Source of the DNA: Thermococcus piezophilus
Lineage (GTDB): Archaea > Methanobacteriota_B > Thermococci > Thermococcales > Thermococcaceae
DNA length: 64,000 nucleotides
Direction of reading: 5' to 3'
Assembly (NCBI RefSeq): GCF_001647085.1
Contig: NZ_CP015520.1
Coordinates: 1,164,219-1,228,218 of the forward strand
Part shown: positions 9,601 to 18,332 of the stretch, in pieces
Layout: the number at the start of each line of letters is the position of its first letter
How positions within the stretch are numbered: the stretch's first letter is position 1
Translations under genes and position numbers: made by a program
The notes under the pieces: model-generated
Database searches by the model: none
What the model saw: only the letters and a program-made list of their open reading frames with translations
What the model was told of the DNA's origin: nothing

Positions 9601-10289
9601 CGGGCCCTTGCTGACGCAAGCGCCGGCGGAAGGTTGGGTGCTTTTTTCATTTTCAGTTTTTAGTGGGTTTGTTCTCAACTTTGCTTTTTGGTGAATGTTC
9701 CACTTTTAAAACGGCGTCCGAAGGACGCCAATACTTTCTTAGTTTTCCTCTTTGTTATTTGCCTTTCGAGATTTGTCTCTTGGATTTGGAATTCTACTTA
9801 AATGGAAACATTTGCTTGAGGTTACTTTTTCTCGCGCTCTCTTGAGCGCTTTTAGAGTTGAACCCCCTGTTTGGAAGTTATGTGGGGTAAATTCTCGTTT
9901 AAAGATCTCTTGGGGATAGTGCAAACACTCTCCAAATTGCACCTTAAAAAAGGAATCACTATTTTTGGTCAAGCTTTCCCAAAGCTTGCTCTGTACTCTC
10001 AAACCCCCAGTGCGGGGCTTCGCCCCACAACCCCACTTTTTCTCTAAACCTCTGGGGCTAACACCCCCCACACCCCCGGAAACTTTGGTTGTACAAGTAA
10101 CATCGTTTGTATTCTTTTGTCCATTCAATTACTCTCCCTTCTTTTGACTTGTTCTCATCGTTTTGTTATCGTTGGAAATTGGAAATTCTACGAAAAAACG
10201 GAACTAATTCAAACTTGTAATTGGAAAAGCTTTTAAGGATTTTAACGTTACATCTAATGACGACTGCAGGAAATGTTGAGGTGATTTGG
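9601..10289. other. Gene-poor stretch with hairpins and T-runs
   Basis: No credible protein gene is seen in these roughly 690 bases. They hold a T-rich terminator-like tail after truB (near 9640-9660), a TATA-like CTTTTAAAAC (about 9703) followed by the perfect hairpin GGCGTCC-GAA-GGACGCC (9713-9729), a second perfect hairpin AAGCTTT-CCC-AAAGCTT (9971-9987) and a GC hairpin GGGGC-TTC-GCCCC (about 10014-10026). A 129-codon frame on the minus strand (9739-10128) has no ribosome-binding site and odd composition. A structured RNA or an old repeat is possible. Confidence 0.4.
10229..10238 (+). promoter_or_regulatory. TATA box for the 10290 gene
   Basis: GCTTTTAAGG at 10229-10238 predicts transcription starting near 10255-10262. 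This excludes the far-upstream in-frame ATG at 10221 and favours GTG 10290, which has AGGTGATT just before it (10279-10286); an ATG at 10257 would be nearly leaderless. Confidence 0.6.
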
Positions 10290-10958
10290 GTGAAGCATTC
10301 CAGGACTTTCTACTCTGTCCTTCTCCTTGTTTTTCTGTTGGTTGCTGGTGGGGCTTATTACCTCCACGTTAATGGCTCCAGCAGTGTCAGGGAACCTCAG
10401 ATAAAGTTCAGCGCAACGAGTCTTGACTCTACAGGTCCAAACATGACCCTTGTATACAAAGCCGTGGAATACTCTGAGAAAACGCTGGTTCAGAACTCAA
10501 CGAGGACTTTCATCATAACCCGGGAGGAGAACACTATTAAAATCCTTCAGAGGTTTGAAATCGAGTGGCATGTGCCAGATCATTCGATTTTTACAGGGAA
10601 AACCCGAGCCGAGATAGCTGGCACAAACCCCATTGTCTATCAACCTGACGGTTCAATCTTTGTTGAGGGGGAACGAGCTGAAGTCGAACTATTTAGGGTT
10701 GGATATCCTTACTCTCCAGTATTCGAGCGACTAAAGGCTGAAAAGGGCTACACCCTAAGGCTGTGCTGTGCCAATCTCACTGTGGTGGATGTGAGGATTA
10801 TAAACGGGAGAGAATGTATTATAGTGAAAGCGGAAACTAATGATGCCACCCTTAAACTTGCCATTGACGCTAAGACGCGACTGCTCCTTTGGGATTATGG
10901 GGTTTCCAAAGACGTGACGGGGTCGTGGTGGGAAGAGTGGCTGGTCTCTTCCAAGTGA
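10290..10958 (+). CDS. Membrane-anchored extracytoplasmic protein, unknown
   Basis: I do not recognise this 222-residue protein. It starts with a short basic segment (KHSRTFYS) and a single hydrophobic helix (about residues 10-26, LLLVFLLVAGGAYYL), so it should be anchored with its body outside the cell; several N-x-S/T sequons follow. The body is beta-rich with alternating polar and hydrophobic residues and two adjacent cysteines (LRLCCANLTV). The GTG start at 10290 is chosen from the AGGTGATT ribosome-binding site. It stands alone, with its own TATA box, upstream of an RsmC-like gene. Confidence 0.7.
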   Translation: MKHSRTFYSVLLLVFLLVAGGAYYLHVNGSSSVREPQIKFSATSLDSTGPNMTLVYKAVEYSEKTLVQNSTRTFIITREENTIKILQRFEIEWHVPDHSIFTGKTRAEIAGTNPIVYQPDGSIFVEGERAEVELFRVGYPYSPVFERLKAEKGYTLRLCCANLTVVDVRIINGRECIIVKAETNDATLKLAIDAKTRLLLWDYGVSKDVTGSWWEEWLVSSK

Positions 10959-10968
10959 ACTTCCTTAT

Positions 10969-10978
10969 CTTTATAAAC
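10969..10978 (+). promoter_or_regulatory. TATA box of the leaderless methyltransferase gene
   Basis: CTTTATAAAC lies about 25 bases upstream of the ATG at 10999 and no Shine-Dalgarno sequence precedes that ATG, so the mRNA is probably leaderless. Confidence 0.65.
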
Positions 10979-10998
10979 CCTCTTTCTTATCCCTGCAC

Positions 10999-11586
10999 AT
11001 GGGCCACTACTACTCCGAGGAGCCGAACGTTCCCCTCAAGACAAAGACCATTGAGGTCTGCCTCAGGGGTGATTGCTTCAGGTTCATCACCGCCAGCGGA
11101 GTGTTCTCCTTCGGGAAACTCGACAGGGGAACGGAACTGCTCATAGAGAGTATGATACTTGACGGGAACTGGCGCGTCTTCGACCTCGGCTGCGGCTACG
11201 GTGCAATAGGCATTGTCGCTTCCCGCTTTGCAGGCTATGTCGTCATGACCGATGTGAACAGAAGGGCTGTGAGCATAGCGAGGAAAAATTTAAAAATTAA
11301 CAACGTTAGAAACGCCGAGGTTAGGTGGGGAAGCCTCTATGAGCCCGTTAAGGGTGAAAAGTTCGACACAATCATCACTAACCCCCCGGTGCACGCGGGA
11401 AAGGAAGTCCTGAGGGAAATAGTTATAAATGCTCCCCAGCATCTCAACGATGGAGGCCTGCTTCAGTTAGTTATCAAGACGAAGCAGGGCGCAAAATATA
11501 TTAAGGCTTTGATGGAGGAGCACTTCACTGAAGTGAGAGAACTGTCAAAGGGGAGCGGCTACCGCGTGTATGCCGGGATCGCCTAG
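10999..11586 (+). CDS. RsmC-like class I methyltransferase
   Basis: This 195-residue protein belongs to the MTS (RsmC/MJ0882-like) S-adenosylmethionine-dependent methyltransferases, whose bacterial members methylate guanine N2 in 16S rRNA. The SAM-binding motif VFDLGCGYGAIGI is at about residues 59-71, an acidic VMTDVNRRA follows, and the catalytic NPPVH motif is in DTIITNPPVHAG. The substrate here is inferred. The ATG at 10999 is probably leaderless. Oddly, the last five codons overlap the 5' end of tRNA-Ser, so the two genes share 15 bases. Confidence 0.88.
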   Translation: MGHYYSEEPNVPLKTKTIEVCLRGDCFRFITASGVFSFGKLDRGTELLIESMILDGNWRVFDLGCGYGAIGIVASRFAGYVVMTDVNRRAVSIARKNLKINNVRNAEVRWGSLYEPVKGEKFDTIITNPPVHAGKEVLREIVINAPQHLNDGGLLQLVIKTKQGAKYIKALMEEHFTEVRELSKGSGYRVYAGIA

Positions 11587-11658
11587 CCTGGGATGGCGCG
11601 GGCCTTGAGAGCCCGTGTCCGTATGGACACCGGGGTTCAAATCCCCGTCCCGGCGCCA
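11572..11658 (+). tRNA. tRNA-Ser (UGA)
   Basis: The acceptor stem pairs GCCGGGA with TCCCGGC, followed by G73 and an encoded CCA. The anticodon arm is CGGGC-CTTGAGA-GCCCG, anticodon TGA. A long variable arm (TGTCC-GTAT-GGACA) marks it as a class II tRNA, as expected for serine; the T arm is CGGGG-TTCAAAT-CCCCG. Its first 15 bases are also the last codons of the upstream methyltransferase gene, and it directly precedes rps13. Confidence 0.96.
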
Positions 11659-11697
11659 AAATCCTCTTTGAAGGATTGGTATGGAGGTGTATTCGTA

Positions 11698-12147
11698 ATG
11701 GCGGACAACTTCAGACACATCGTCCGTATAGCGGGAGTTGATTTGGACGGGAATAAGCAGCTGAGATGGGCCCTTACGGGCATCAAGGGCGTAGGAATAA
11801 ACTTTGCAACGATGGTGCTTAGAGTTGCAGGGCTTGACCCCTACATGAAGACCGGTTATCTGACAGACGAGCAGGTCAGGAAGATAGAGGGGATCCTGGA
11901 GGACCCAGTTGCCCATGGCATACCCGCTTGGGCGGTCAACAGGCCAAAGGACTACGAGACTGGCAAGGACATGCATCTTATCACCGCCAAGCTCGTCATG
12001 GCCTGGCGTGAGGACATCAACAGGCTCAGGAGGATCAGGGCTTACCGCGGTATAAGGCACGAGCTCGGACTGCCGCTCAGGGGACAGAGGACCAGGTCGA
12101 ACTTCAGGCACGGTACCACCGTTGGCGTGAGAAGAAAGAAGAAGTGA
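11698..12147 (+). CDS. rps13: 30S ribosomal protein uS13 (S13)
   Basis: This encodes uS13, which contacts tRNA and forms intersubunit bridges in the 30S head. The 149 residues start [20 protein letters not shown] and contain [13 protein letters not shown] and the C-terminal [20 protein letters not shown] signature. The frame is open upstream through the tRNA, but the ATG at 11698 has the GGAGGTG site and matches family N-termini. It begins the alpha-type operon rps13-rps4-rps11-rpoD. Confidence 0.97.
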   Translation: MADNFRHIVRIAGVDLDGNKQLRWALTGIKGVGINFATMVLRVAGLDPYMKTGYLTDEQVRKIEGILEDPVAHGIPAWAVNRPKDYETGKDMHLITAKLVMAWREDINRLRRIRAYRGIRHELGLPLRGQRTRSNFRHGTTVGVRRKKK

Positions 12148-12157
12148 GGTGGTGTAA

Positions 12158-12700
12158 ATGGGAGACCCAAAGAGGCAGAGGAAGAAGTACGAGACTCCCT
12201 CTCACCCTTGGATTAAGGAGAGGCTTGAGAGAGAGCGCGTGCTCATGAAGAAGTACGCTCTCAAGAACAAGAAGGAGCTCTGGAGGCACGAGACTCAGCT
12301 CAAGGAGTTCAGGCGTAGGGCCAGGCGCCTCCTCGCTGCCCGCGGTAAGCAGGCTGAGATCGAGAGGATTCAGCTCCTCCAGAGGCTCAACAGGCTTGGC
12401 CTTCTTCCGGCCGATGCGGTGCTAGATGATGTCCTGTCCCTCACCGTGGAGGACGTTCTCGACAGGCGCCTCCAGACCATAGTCTTCAAGAAGGGACTCG
12501 CCAGGACCATCAAGCAGGCCAGGCAGCTCGTAGTCCACGGCCACATCGAGGTCAACGGCCAGATAATCCGCTCTCCGGGCTACCTCGTCCTCAAGGAGGA
12601 GGAAGGCACCATAACCTACTCCAAGACCTCTCCTTTCGCGAAGGAGAGCCACCCCGAGAGAATGGTTATCGAACAGGCTAAGCAGGGTGAGGTCTCATGA
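12158..12700 (+). CDS. rps4: 30S ribosomal protein uS4 (S4)
   Basis: This encodes uS4 (180 residues), a primary 16S rRNA-binding protein. The S4 RNA-binding domain is visible at about residues 104-160 ([20 protein letters not shown], then [20 protein letters not shown]). The start follows GAGGTGGTGTAA. It overlaps rps11 by four bases (ATGA), so translation is probably coupled. Confidence 0.97.
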   Translation: MGDPKRQRKKYETPSHPWIKERLERERVLMKKYALKNKKELWRHETQLKEFRRRARRLLAARGKQAEIERIQLLQRLNRLGLLPADAVLDDVLSLTVEDVLDRRLQTIVFKKGLARTIKQARQLVVHGHIEVNGQIIRSPGYLVLKEEEGTITYSKTSPFAKESHPERMVIEQAKQGEVS

Positions 12701-13116
12701 GCGAGGAGCAGCAGGTTGTTAACCTTAAGAAGAAGGAGAAGTGGGGCGTTGCCCACATCTACTCCTCCTACAACAACACCATTATCCACATTACCGACCT
12801 CACTGGGGCCGAGACCATCTCCAGGTGGAGCGGTGGTATGGTCGTTAAGGCTGACAGGGACGAGCCCTCGCCTTACGCGGCTATGATAGCCGCCAAGAGG
12901 GCCGCTGAGGAGGCCATGGAGAAGGGCTTCGTCGGCGTTCACATCAAGGTCCGCGCCCCGGGAGGAAGCAAGAGCAAGACTCCTGGTCCGGGTGCCCAGG
13001 CAGCCATCAGAGCCCTTGCCAGGGCCGGACTGAAGATAGGAAGGGTCGAGGACGTTACCCCGATTCCGCACGACGGCACCAGACCGAAGGGCGGAAGAAG
13101 GGGCAGGAGAGTCTGA
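12697..13116 (+). CDS. rps11: 30S ribosomal protein uS11 (S11)
   Basis: This encodes uS11 (139 residues) of the 30S platform. Clear signatures are [20 protein letters not shown], the [18 protein letters not shown] segment and the C-terminal [18 protein letters not shown]. It follows rps4 with a four-base overlap and precedes rpoD by 30 bases containing a T-run. Confidence 0.97.
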   Translation: MSEEQQVVNLKKKEKWGVAHIYSSYNNTIIHITDLTGAETISRWSGGMVVKADRDEPSPYAAMIAAKRAAEEAMEKGFVGVHIKVRAPGGSKSKTPGPGAQAAIRALARAGLKIGRVEDVTPIPHDGTRPKGGRRGRRV

Positions 13117-13146
13117 CTCTCTACAACTTCTTTTTTGGTGAGGAAA

Positions 13147-13923
13147 ATGAAGTTTGAGATTCTTGACAAAAGGGAGGACTCGATTAAGTTCATCCTTGAG
13201 GGAGTTGACATTCCCTTTGCCAACGCCCTCAGGAGAACCATCCTCTCAGAGGTTCCCACATTTGCTGTGGATGAGGTTGAGTTATTCGAGAACGATTCGG
13301 CCCTCTTTGACGAGATTATCGCTCATCGCCTGGCAATGATTCCACTCACTACGCCAGCTGGGAGGTTTCCCCTCGATGCTTTAGAGCTTGACGACTACAC
13401 GGTTATCCTTTCTCTGGAGGCAGAGGGTCCAGGTATGGTGTATTCGGGCGACCTTAAGAGCGATGACCCGGACGTCAGGCCAGCAAACCCAAACATCCCA
13501 ATAGTCAAGCTCGCTGAGGGACAGAGGCTCACTCTCAACGCCTATGCCAAGCTTGGCCGCGGAAAGGACCACGCGAAATGGCAGCCAGGGTTTGTCTACT
13601 ACAAGTACCTGACCAAAATTCACGTCAGCAAAGAGGTTCCGGACTGGGAGGAGCTTAAGGCTCTGGCTGAAAAGCGCGGTCTCCTGGTGGAGGAGACTGA
13701 GAACGAGCTGATCATAACGACAATTAAGGCGTTTTACCTTCCAAGAAAGTTCGACCAGTTTGTGGGTGATAAGATCACCGAAGAGGTTGTGCCCAATATG
13801 TTCGTCTTTACCGTGGAAACCAACGGGGAGCTCCCCGTTGAGGAAATAGTTACCATAGCTCTCAAGATTCTGATGAGGAAGAGCGATAGATTTATAAGCG
13901 AACTCCATAAATTAGCCGAGTGA
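13147..13923 (+). CDS. rpoD: DNA-directed RNA polymerase subunit D
   Basis: This encodes RNAP subunit D (homologue of bacterial alpha N-terminal domain and eukaryotic Rpb3), which with subunit L starts RNAP assembly. The 258 residues show the alpha motif [18 protein letters not shown] and the C-terminal [20 protein letters not shown]. No cysteine is present anywhere, so the iron-sulfur cluster found in subunit D of some archaea cannot be bound here. The ATG at 13147 follows GGTGAGGAA; TTG 13135 and GTG 13138 upstream are less likely. A tRNA-Leu follows two bases after the stop. Confidence 0.97.
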   Translation: MKFEILDKREDSIKFILEGVDIPFANALRRTILSEVPTFAVDEVELFENDSALFDEIIAHRLAMIPLTTPAGRFPLDALELDDYTVILSLEAEGPGMVYSGDLKSDDPDVRPANPNIPIVKLAEGQRLTLNAYAKLGRGKDHAKWQPGFVYYKYLTKIHVSKEVPDWEELKALAEKRGLLVEETENELIITTIKAFYLPRKFDQFVGDKITEEVVPNMFVFTVETNGELPVEEIVTIALKILMRKSDRFISELHKLAE

Positions 13924-13924
13924 C

Positions 13925-14012
13925 GCGGGGGTTGCCGAGCCTGGTCAAAGGCGCGGGATTCAGGGTCCCGTCCCGCAGGGGTTCCGGGGTTCAAATCCCC
14001 GCCCCCGCACCA
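13925..14012 (+). tRNA. tRNA-Leu (CAG)
   Basis: The acceptor stem pairs GCGGGGG with CCCCCGC, with A73 and encoded CCA. The anticodon stem is CGGGA/TCCCG around TTCAGGG, giving anticodon CAG. A long variable arm follows (class II), and the T arm is CGGGG-TTCAAAT-CCCCG. It begins one base after the rpoD stop codon, so it is very likely co-transcribed with it. Confidence 0.95.
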
Positions 14013-14064
14013 AATTCACGCTCACCCCGTCCCTCGGTGCGAGAATTGTGAAGGAGGAATGCTC

Positions 14065-14427
14065 ATGAAAAGAACCGGTCCAACTGACATCAACCTGAGG
14101 AGGCTCATCCGCTACCTCAGAAAGAAGTCAAACGAGGAAGGAGTGAAGATATGGAAGGACATAGCCTGGCGTCTTGAGAGGCCTAGGAGGCAGAGGGCTG
14201 AAGTGAACGTCAGCAAAATCAATAGATACACCAAAGAGGGCGACACCGTTATAGTTCCGGGAAGCGTTCTCGGTGCTGGAAAGCTCGAGCACAAGGTTGT
14301 CGTTGCTGCCTGGAAGTTCAGTGAGACGGCTAAGGGGAAGATAGCCGAAGCCGGTGGGGAGGCTATCACGATTGAGGAGCTCCTCGAGAGAAACCCGAAG
14401 GGAAGTGGAGTAATCATAATGGAGTGA
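14065..14427 (+). CDS. rpl18e: 50S ribosomal protein eL18 (L18e)
   Basis: This encodes eL18, the archaeal/eukaryotic paralogue of uL15. The 120 residues begin [20 protein letters not shown] and include [23 protein letters not shown] at 14059 and 14065 are both in frame; 14065 has proper spacing from the GGAGG at 14053-14057. It opens the block rpl18e-rpl13-rps9-rpoN just after tRNA-Leu. Confidence 0.96.
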   Translation: MKRTGPTDINLRRLIRYLRKKSNEEGVKIWKDIAWRLERPRRQRAEVNVSKINRYTKEGDTVIVPGSVLGAGKLEHKVVVAAWKFSETAKGKIAEAGGEAITIEELLERNPKGSGVIIME

Positions 14428-14433
14428 TGGGCC

Positions 14434-14862
14434 ATGAGGATTATTAACGCTGAAGGACTCATACTTGGGAGACTCGCCTCAAAGGTCGCCAAGATGCTCC
14501 TCGAAGGCGAGGAAGTGATTATAGTCAACGCTGAGAAGGCCGTCATCACTGGCAACAGGGAGGACATCTTCGCCAAGTACAAGCAGAGGACTGAGCTCAG
14601 GACCAGGACCAACCCGAGAAGGGGTCCTTTCTACCCGAAGAGAAGCGACGAGATAGTCAGGAGAACCGTCAGAGGCATGCTTCCGTGGAAGACCGACCGC
14701 GGAAGAAAGGCATTCAAGAGACTCAATGTCTACGTAGGTGTTCCCAAGGAGTTTGAGGGCAAGGAGCTGGAGACCCTGATGGAGGCGCACATGTCGAGGC
14801 TCGCCACGCCTAAGTACGTTACTGTTGGCGAGGTCGCGAAGTTCCTTGGTGGAAAGTTCTGA
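14434..14862 (+). CDS. rpl13: 50S ribosomal protein uL13 (L13)
   Basis: This encodes uL13 (142 residues), an early assembly protein of the large subunit. Typical elements are [20 protein letters not shown] at the N-terminus, [12 protein letters not shown], and [20 protein letters not shown] in the middle. It starts six bases after the rpl18e stop, with a weak GATGGGCC leader, which suggests translational coupling. Confidence 0.97.
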   Translation: MRIINAEGLILGRLASKVAKMLLEGEEVIIVNAEKAVITGNREDIFAKYKQRTELRTRTNPRRGPFYPKRSDEIVRRTVRGMLPWKTDRGRKAFKRLNVYVGVPKEFEGKELETLMEAHMSRLATPKYVTVGEVAKFLGGKF

Positions 14863-14873
14863 GGTGAGAGAAA

Positions 14874-15281
14874 ATGAAGGTCATCCAGACTGCTGGAAAG
14901 AGGAAGACTGCCATTGCGAGGGCCACCATTAGGGAAGGAAAGGGTCGCGTCAGGATCAACCACAAGCCGGTTGAGATAACCGAGCCAGAAATTGCGCGCT
15001 TCACCATTATGGAGCCCCTCGTCCTTGCCGGCGAGGAGATTGTCAGCAAGGTCGACATCGACGTCAAGGTGGAAGGCGGAGGTTTCATGGGTCAGGCGGA
15101 GGCTGCCCGCGTTGCCATTGCTAGGGCCCTCATCGAGTGGACCAACGACATGAACCTCAAAGAAAAGTTTATGAAGTACGACAGGACAATGCTCGTTGGC
15201 GACTCAAGGAGAACTGAGCCGCATAAGCCCAACCGCTCGACCAAGGGTCCAAGGGCCAAGAGGCAGAAGTCCTACCGCTGA
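14874..15281 (+). CDS. rps9: 30S ribosomal protein uS9 (S9)
   Basis: This encodes uS9 (135 residues), whose C-terminal tail reaches the P-site tRNA. The N-terminal [20 protein letters not shown] and the C-terminal [20 protein letters not shown] are family signatures; the protein ends in the usual KSYR. The ATG follows GAGGTGAGAGAAA. It is followed by rpoN in the standard archaeal order. Confidence 0.97.
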   Translation: MKVIQTAGKRKTAIARATIREGKGRVRINHKPVEITEPEIARFTIMEPLVLAGEEIVSKVDIDVKVEGGGFMGQAEAARVAIARALIEWTNDMNLKEKFMKYDRTMLVGDSRRTEPHKPNRSTKGPRAKRQKSYR

Positions 15282-15319
15282 TCCTGCCTTTAATATTCAT
15301 TTCGAAGAAGGTGATACGG

Positions 15320-15517
15320 GTGATAGTCCCCGTAAGGTGCTTCACATGTGGAAAAGTCCTGGGAGATAAATACTACGAGTTTAAGGCCCGCGTCGAGAAG
15401 GGCGAAGACCCTGAGAAGGTGCTCGACGACCTCGGAGTAGAGAGGTACTGCTGCAGGAGGACGCTCCTCAGTCACGTCGAGCTGATAGATCAGGTAATGG
15501 TCTACAGAGTATACTGA
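15320..15517 (+). CDS. rpoN: DNA-directed RNA polymerase subunit N
   Basis: This encodes RNAP subunit N (Rpb10 homologue), a 65-residue zinc protein that supports the D-L platform. Zinc ligands are C7, C10, C44 and C45 (RCFTC and RYCCRR). Two in-frame GTG codons, 15311 and 15320, could start it; AGGTGAT at 15309-15315 is correctly spaced from 15320, and family members begin at this point. Confidence 0.95.
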   Translation: MIVPVRCFTCGKVLGDKYYEFKARVEKGEDPEKVLDDLGVERYCCRRTLLSHVELIDQVMVYRVY

Positions 15518-15533
15518 AAAACCACATTTCTGG

Positions 15534-15611
15534 GGGGCCGTGGGGTAGCTTGGTCTATCCTCCCGGCTTGGGGTGCCGGAGACCCGGGTTCAAATCCCGG
15601 CGGCCCCACCA
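15534..15611 (+). tRNA. tRNA-Pro (GGG)
   Basis: The acceptor stem pairs GGGGCCG with CGGCCCC, followed by A73 and CCA. The anticodon stem CCGGC/GCCGG encloses TTGGGGT, giving anticodon GGG. The T arm is CGGG-TTCAAAT-CCCG-type. It lies between rpoN and rpoK, with no intron. Confidence 0.95.
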
Positions 15612-15632
15612 AAATTTGCACAGGTGGTTAGA

Positions 15633-15806
15633 ATGTTCAGGTACACAAGGTTTGAAAGGGCGAGGATTGTGGGAGCGAGGGCTCTCCAGATAGCGATGGG
15701 TGCGCCCATACTCATAGACGTCCCGGAAGGAATCACGCCGCTTGATGTAGCGCTCCTTGAGTTTGAGAAGGGCATAATTCCGCTCACCGTAATAAGGCCG
15801 AGCTGA
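15633..15806 (+). CDS. rpoK: DNA-directed RNA polymerase subunit K
   Basis: This encodes RNAP subunit K (homologue of bacterial omega and eukaryotic Rpb6), 57 residues, which stabilises the largest subunit. The signature is [20 protein letters not shown] with [20 protein letters not shown]. The ATG at 15633 follows AGGTGGTTAGA. The frame is open upstream into tRNA-Pro but that part is not coding. It is six bases ahead of the enolase-like gene. Confidence 0.96.
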   Translation: MFRYTRFERARIVGARALQIAMGAPILIDVPEGITPLDVALLEFEKGIIPLTVIRPS

Positions 15807-15812
15807 TGAAAG

Positions 15813-16838
15813 ATGACCGTGATAGAGAACGTAATCGGCAGGGTCGCAGTGCTCAAGGGCGGAAAGTACTCCGTCGAGGTAGACGTTATCACCAGCTCGG
15901 GATTCGGTCGCTTTGCAGCTCCGATAGACGATAATCCGAGCCTTTACATAGCGGAGGCCCACAGGGCCGTTAGCGAGGTCGACGAGATAATAGGTCCCGA
16001 GCTGATAGGATTTGACGCAAGCGAGCAGGAGCTCATCGACAGCTATCTGTGGGAGATAGACGGCACCGAGGACTTCAGCCACATAGGCGCAAACACGGCT
16101 TTGGCGGTTTCCATGGCGGTTGCGAAGGCCGCTGCCAGTGTCAAGAGGATGCCACTTTACAGCTACATAGGTGGAACCTTCACTACAGAACTGCCCGTTC
16201 CACTCCTGGAGATAGCGAGTGGAGAGGATTTTGACTACTACGTGATGGTGCGCGACCTGATGGAGATAACCGATGTGGTTGACGCGTCCGCAAAAGTGCT
16301 TGAGAACGCTGAGACTATGACCATTGAGGCCCTCTCAAAGGCTACCGAGAAGGCTGGAAGCGATCTTGGTCTGGAGGTTGCGCTTGGCCTTGTCCAGAAG
16401 AGGCCGATGGAGACTGAAGTGGTGCTCAATGTAGTTGAGGACAACAACGTTGCCTACATAAAGCCGATGGGCGATGAGGAGCTGTTCCTTGAGTTGATAG
16501 TGGGAACCCATGGGGTGTTTGTGGATGGTGAACACCTCTTCCGCCAGAAGGACATCCTTGACAGGCGCTACTACAACGCACTCTCCATAAAGCCCATTAA
16601 CCTCGGCACGCTCACCGACTTATACAACCTCGTGAACGACGCGAAGTCGGAGAGAATCACGCCCATCCTGGCGGAAGCCAGGTACGAGTCCTCTGATGAG
16701 GCCCTGCCGCATCTCGCGGTCGGCCTCAAGTGCCCGGCGATGGTCCTGGGAAAGGATTCCATCGCCAAGCTGAACGAGCTAATAAGAATCGCTGAAGATT
16801 TGGGTGAAAGAGGAAGGATAATAACATTCGAAGGATGA
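15813..16838 (+). CDS. Enolase-like protein, probably not an enolase
   Basis: This 341-residue protein has the enolase fold but is about 90 residues shorter than true enolase. Preserved stretches are DGTEDFSHIGANTALAVSMA, MPLYSYIGG and the barrel segment ALSIKPINLGTLTDLYNLV. Two hallmarks of active enolase are not seen: the N-x-x-N-G-G-x-H-A loop is replaced by VPLLEIASGEDFDYYV, and the SHRSGETE loop after the lysine strand by DAKSERITPI. It sits between rpoK and rps2, so it is co-expressed with transcription and translation genes. A non-catalytic or re-purposed role is inferred; true enolase is presumably elsewhere. Confidence 0.8.
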   Translation: MTVIENVIGRVAVLKGGKYSVEVDVITSSGFGRFAAPIDDNPSLYIAEAHRAVSEVDEIIGPELIGFDASEQELIDSYLWEIDGTEDFSHIGANTALAVSMAVAKAAASVKRMPLYSYIGGTFTTELPVPLLEIASGEDFDYYVMVRDLMEITDVVDASAKVLENAETMTIEALSKATEKAGSDLGLEVALGLVQKRPMETEVVLNVVEDNNVAYIKPMGDEELFLELIVGTHGVFVDGEHLFRQKDILDRRYYNALSIKPINLGTLTDLYNLVNDAKSERITPILAEARYESSDEALPHLAVGLKCPAMVLGKDSIAKLNELIRIAEDLGERGRIITFEG

Positions 16839-16856
16839 TAAAGGAGGGTGAAAGAA

Positions 16857-17462
16857 ATGGAGGAGTATTTGGTTCCACTCGACCAGTACCTTGCTGCGGG
16901 CATCCACATTGGAACCCAGCAGAAGACCCAGGACATGAAGAAGTTTATCTACAGGGTCAGGCAGGACGGTCTCTACGTCCTCGATGTTAGGAAGACCGAT
17001 GAGAGGCTCCGCATTGCCGGCAAGTTCCTCGCCAAGTTTGATCCCGAGAGCATTCTCGCGGTCAGTGTCAGGCTCTACGGTCAGAAGCCCGTCAAGAGGT
17101 TTGGCGAGGTCACCGGCGCCAGAGCTATCCCCGGAAGGTTTCTCCCGGGAACTATGACCAACCCACAGGTCAAGAACTTCTTTGAGCCCGATGTCCTTAT
17201 CGTTACCGACCCGAGGGCCGACTACCAGGCCATGAAGGAGGCCATAGAGATCGGTATTCCAATAGTTGCCCTCGTTGACACCGAGAACTTCCTCAGCTAC
17301 GTTGATGTTGCTATCCCGACCAACAACAAGGGTAGGAAGGCCCTCGCGCTTATCTATTGGATCCTTGCGAGGGAGATACTCTACAACAGGAAGGAGATCG
17401 AGAGCCGGGAGGACTTCAAGGTCCCGATTGAGGACTTTGAGATGAGGATAGTCAGGACTTGA
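16857..17462 (+). CDS. rps2: 30S ribosomal protein uS2 (S2)
   Basis: This encodes uS2 (201 residues; SA/RPSA homologue) of the 30S back. Signatures are [17 protein letters not shown] at the N-terminus, [19 protein letters not shown] and [23 protein letters not shown] 16848 is in frame but within the GGAGGGTGAAAG site; the ATG at 16857 is preferred. It closes the rpoK-enolase-like-rps2 block. Confidence 0.97.
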   Translation: MEEYLVPLDQYLAAGIHIGTQQKTQDMKKFIYRVRQDGLYVLDVRKTDERLRIAGKFLAKFDPESILAVSVRLYGQKPVKRFGEVTGARAIPGRFLPGTMTNPQVKNFFEPDVLIVTDPRADYQAMKEAIEIGIPIVALVDTENFLSYVDVAIPTNNKGRKALALIYWILAREILYNRKEIESREDFKVPIEDFEMRIVRT

Positions 17463-17502
17463 GGGCAAACCTTTTAATTTTGCCTTTCCCACTCTCACTC
17501 GC

Positions 17503-17808
<306 letters not shown>

Positions 17809-17892
17809 GGGCTTTTGCTATCATTGCTTTGTCTATTCAAGTACCTTTTCTTTTTGTTCACCTGTTATTTCAACAGTAATTTAAAGAAAAGC

Positions 17893-18219
17893 TCAGCCTT
17901 TGAGCTTTGAGAGCATCATTTCCAAGAAGGCGAGCCCCTCTTCGAGGAGCTTTTCTCCCTCTGGAGTGAGCCTGTAGTACTTCCTCGACGGCTTCCCAGT
18001 CTCGCTTTCCTGCCACTCTGCTGTGACATAGCCGTCCTTCTCGAGCTTATAGAGGACGACGTAAGAGCTGACTGTCGCCGGCTCGAAGTTGAAGGCCTCT
18101 TTTATTCTCTCCTTCAGTTCATAGGCGTACATGGGTCTCTCTTTTAGCAGGCGGAGGATGTAGAGCCAGAGAACCTCCTTAGTTATTTTATTTTTAAGTC
18201 TCTCCATCGGACTCGTCAT
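17893..18219 (-). CDS. PadR-family transcriptional regulator
   Basis: This 108-residue protein is a small PadR-type winged-helix regulator: LYILRLLKERPMYAYELKER (helix-turn-helix start), PATVSSYVVLYKLEKDGYVT (recognition helix and start of the wing), and SRKYYRLTPEGEKLLEEGLA. It lacks a large C-terminal ligand domain. The start at 18219 has GGGAG closely upstream; M5 at 18207 is an alternative. It is divergent from the FUN14 gene, and the shared upstream region carries a 13-bp palindrome and a direct repeat that could be its operator. Confidence 0.9.
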   Translation of the reverse strand: MTSPMERLKNKITKEVLWLYILRLLKERPMYAYELKERIKEAFNFEPATVSSYVVLYKLEKDGYVTAEWQESETGKPSRKYYRLTPEGEKLLEEGLAFLEMMLSKLKG

Positions 18220-18252
18220 GCTCCCACTTCCGGACTTTTATCTACTGCAAAT

Positions 18253-18284
18253 ATTTTGGACTCGTTTAATTTAAACATTTTGGA
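18253..18284. promoter_or_regulatory. Candidate operator between padR-type gene and FUN14 gene
   Basis: GTTTAATTTAAAC (18264-18276) is a palindrome with one central base, flanked by direct repeats ATTTTGGA at 18253-18260 and 18277-18284. On the minus strand the same AT core doubles as a TATA box for the PadR gene. This arrangement suggests autoregulation; it is inference from symmetry and location. Confidence 0.45.
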
Positions 18285-18332
18285 ACAAAAACGTTTTATC
18301 TCCCTAGGATGTATGTCCGAATGGTGGTGTAG

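Noticed and set aside
9739..10128. 129-codon minus-strand frame after truB
   Set aside because: No ribosome-binding site or promoter, composition dominated by hairpin-derived glycine/proline/arginine runs, and complementary to stable hairpins; treated as non-coding.
11593..11697. Extension of rps13 upstream through tRNA-Ser
   Set aside because: The frame is open but encodes the tRNA; the ATG at 11698 has the ribosome-binding site and family N-terminus.
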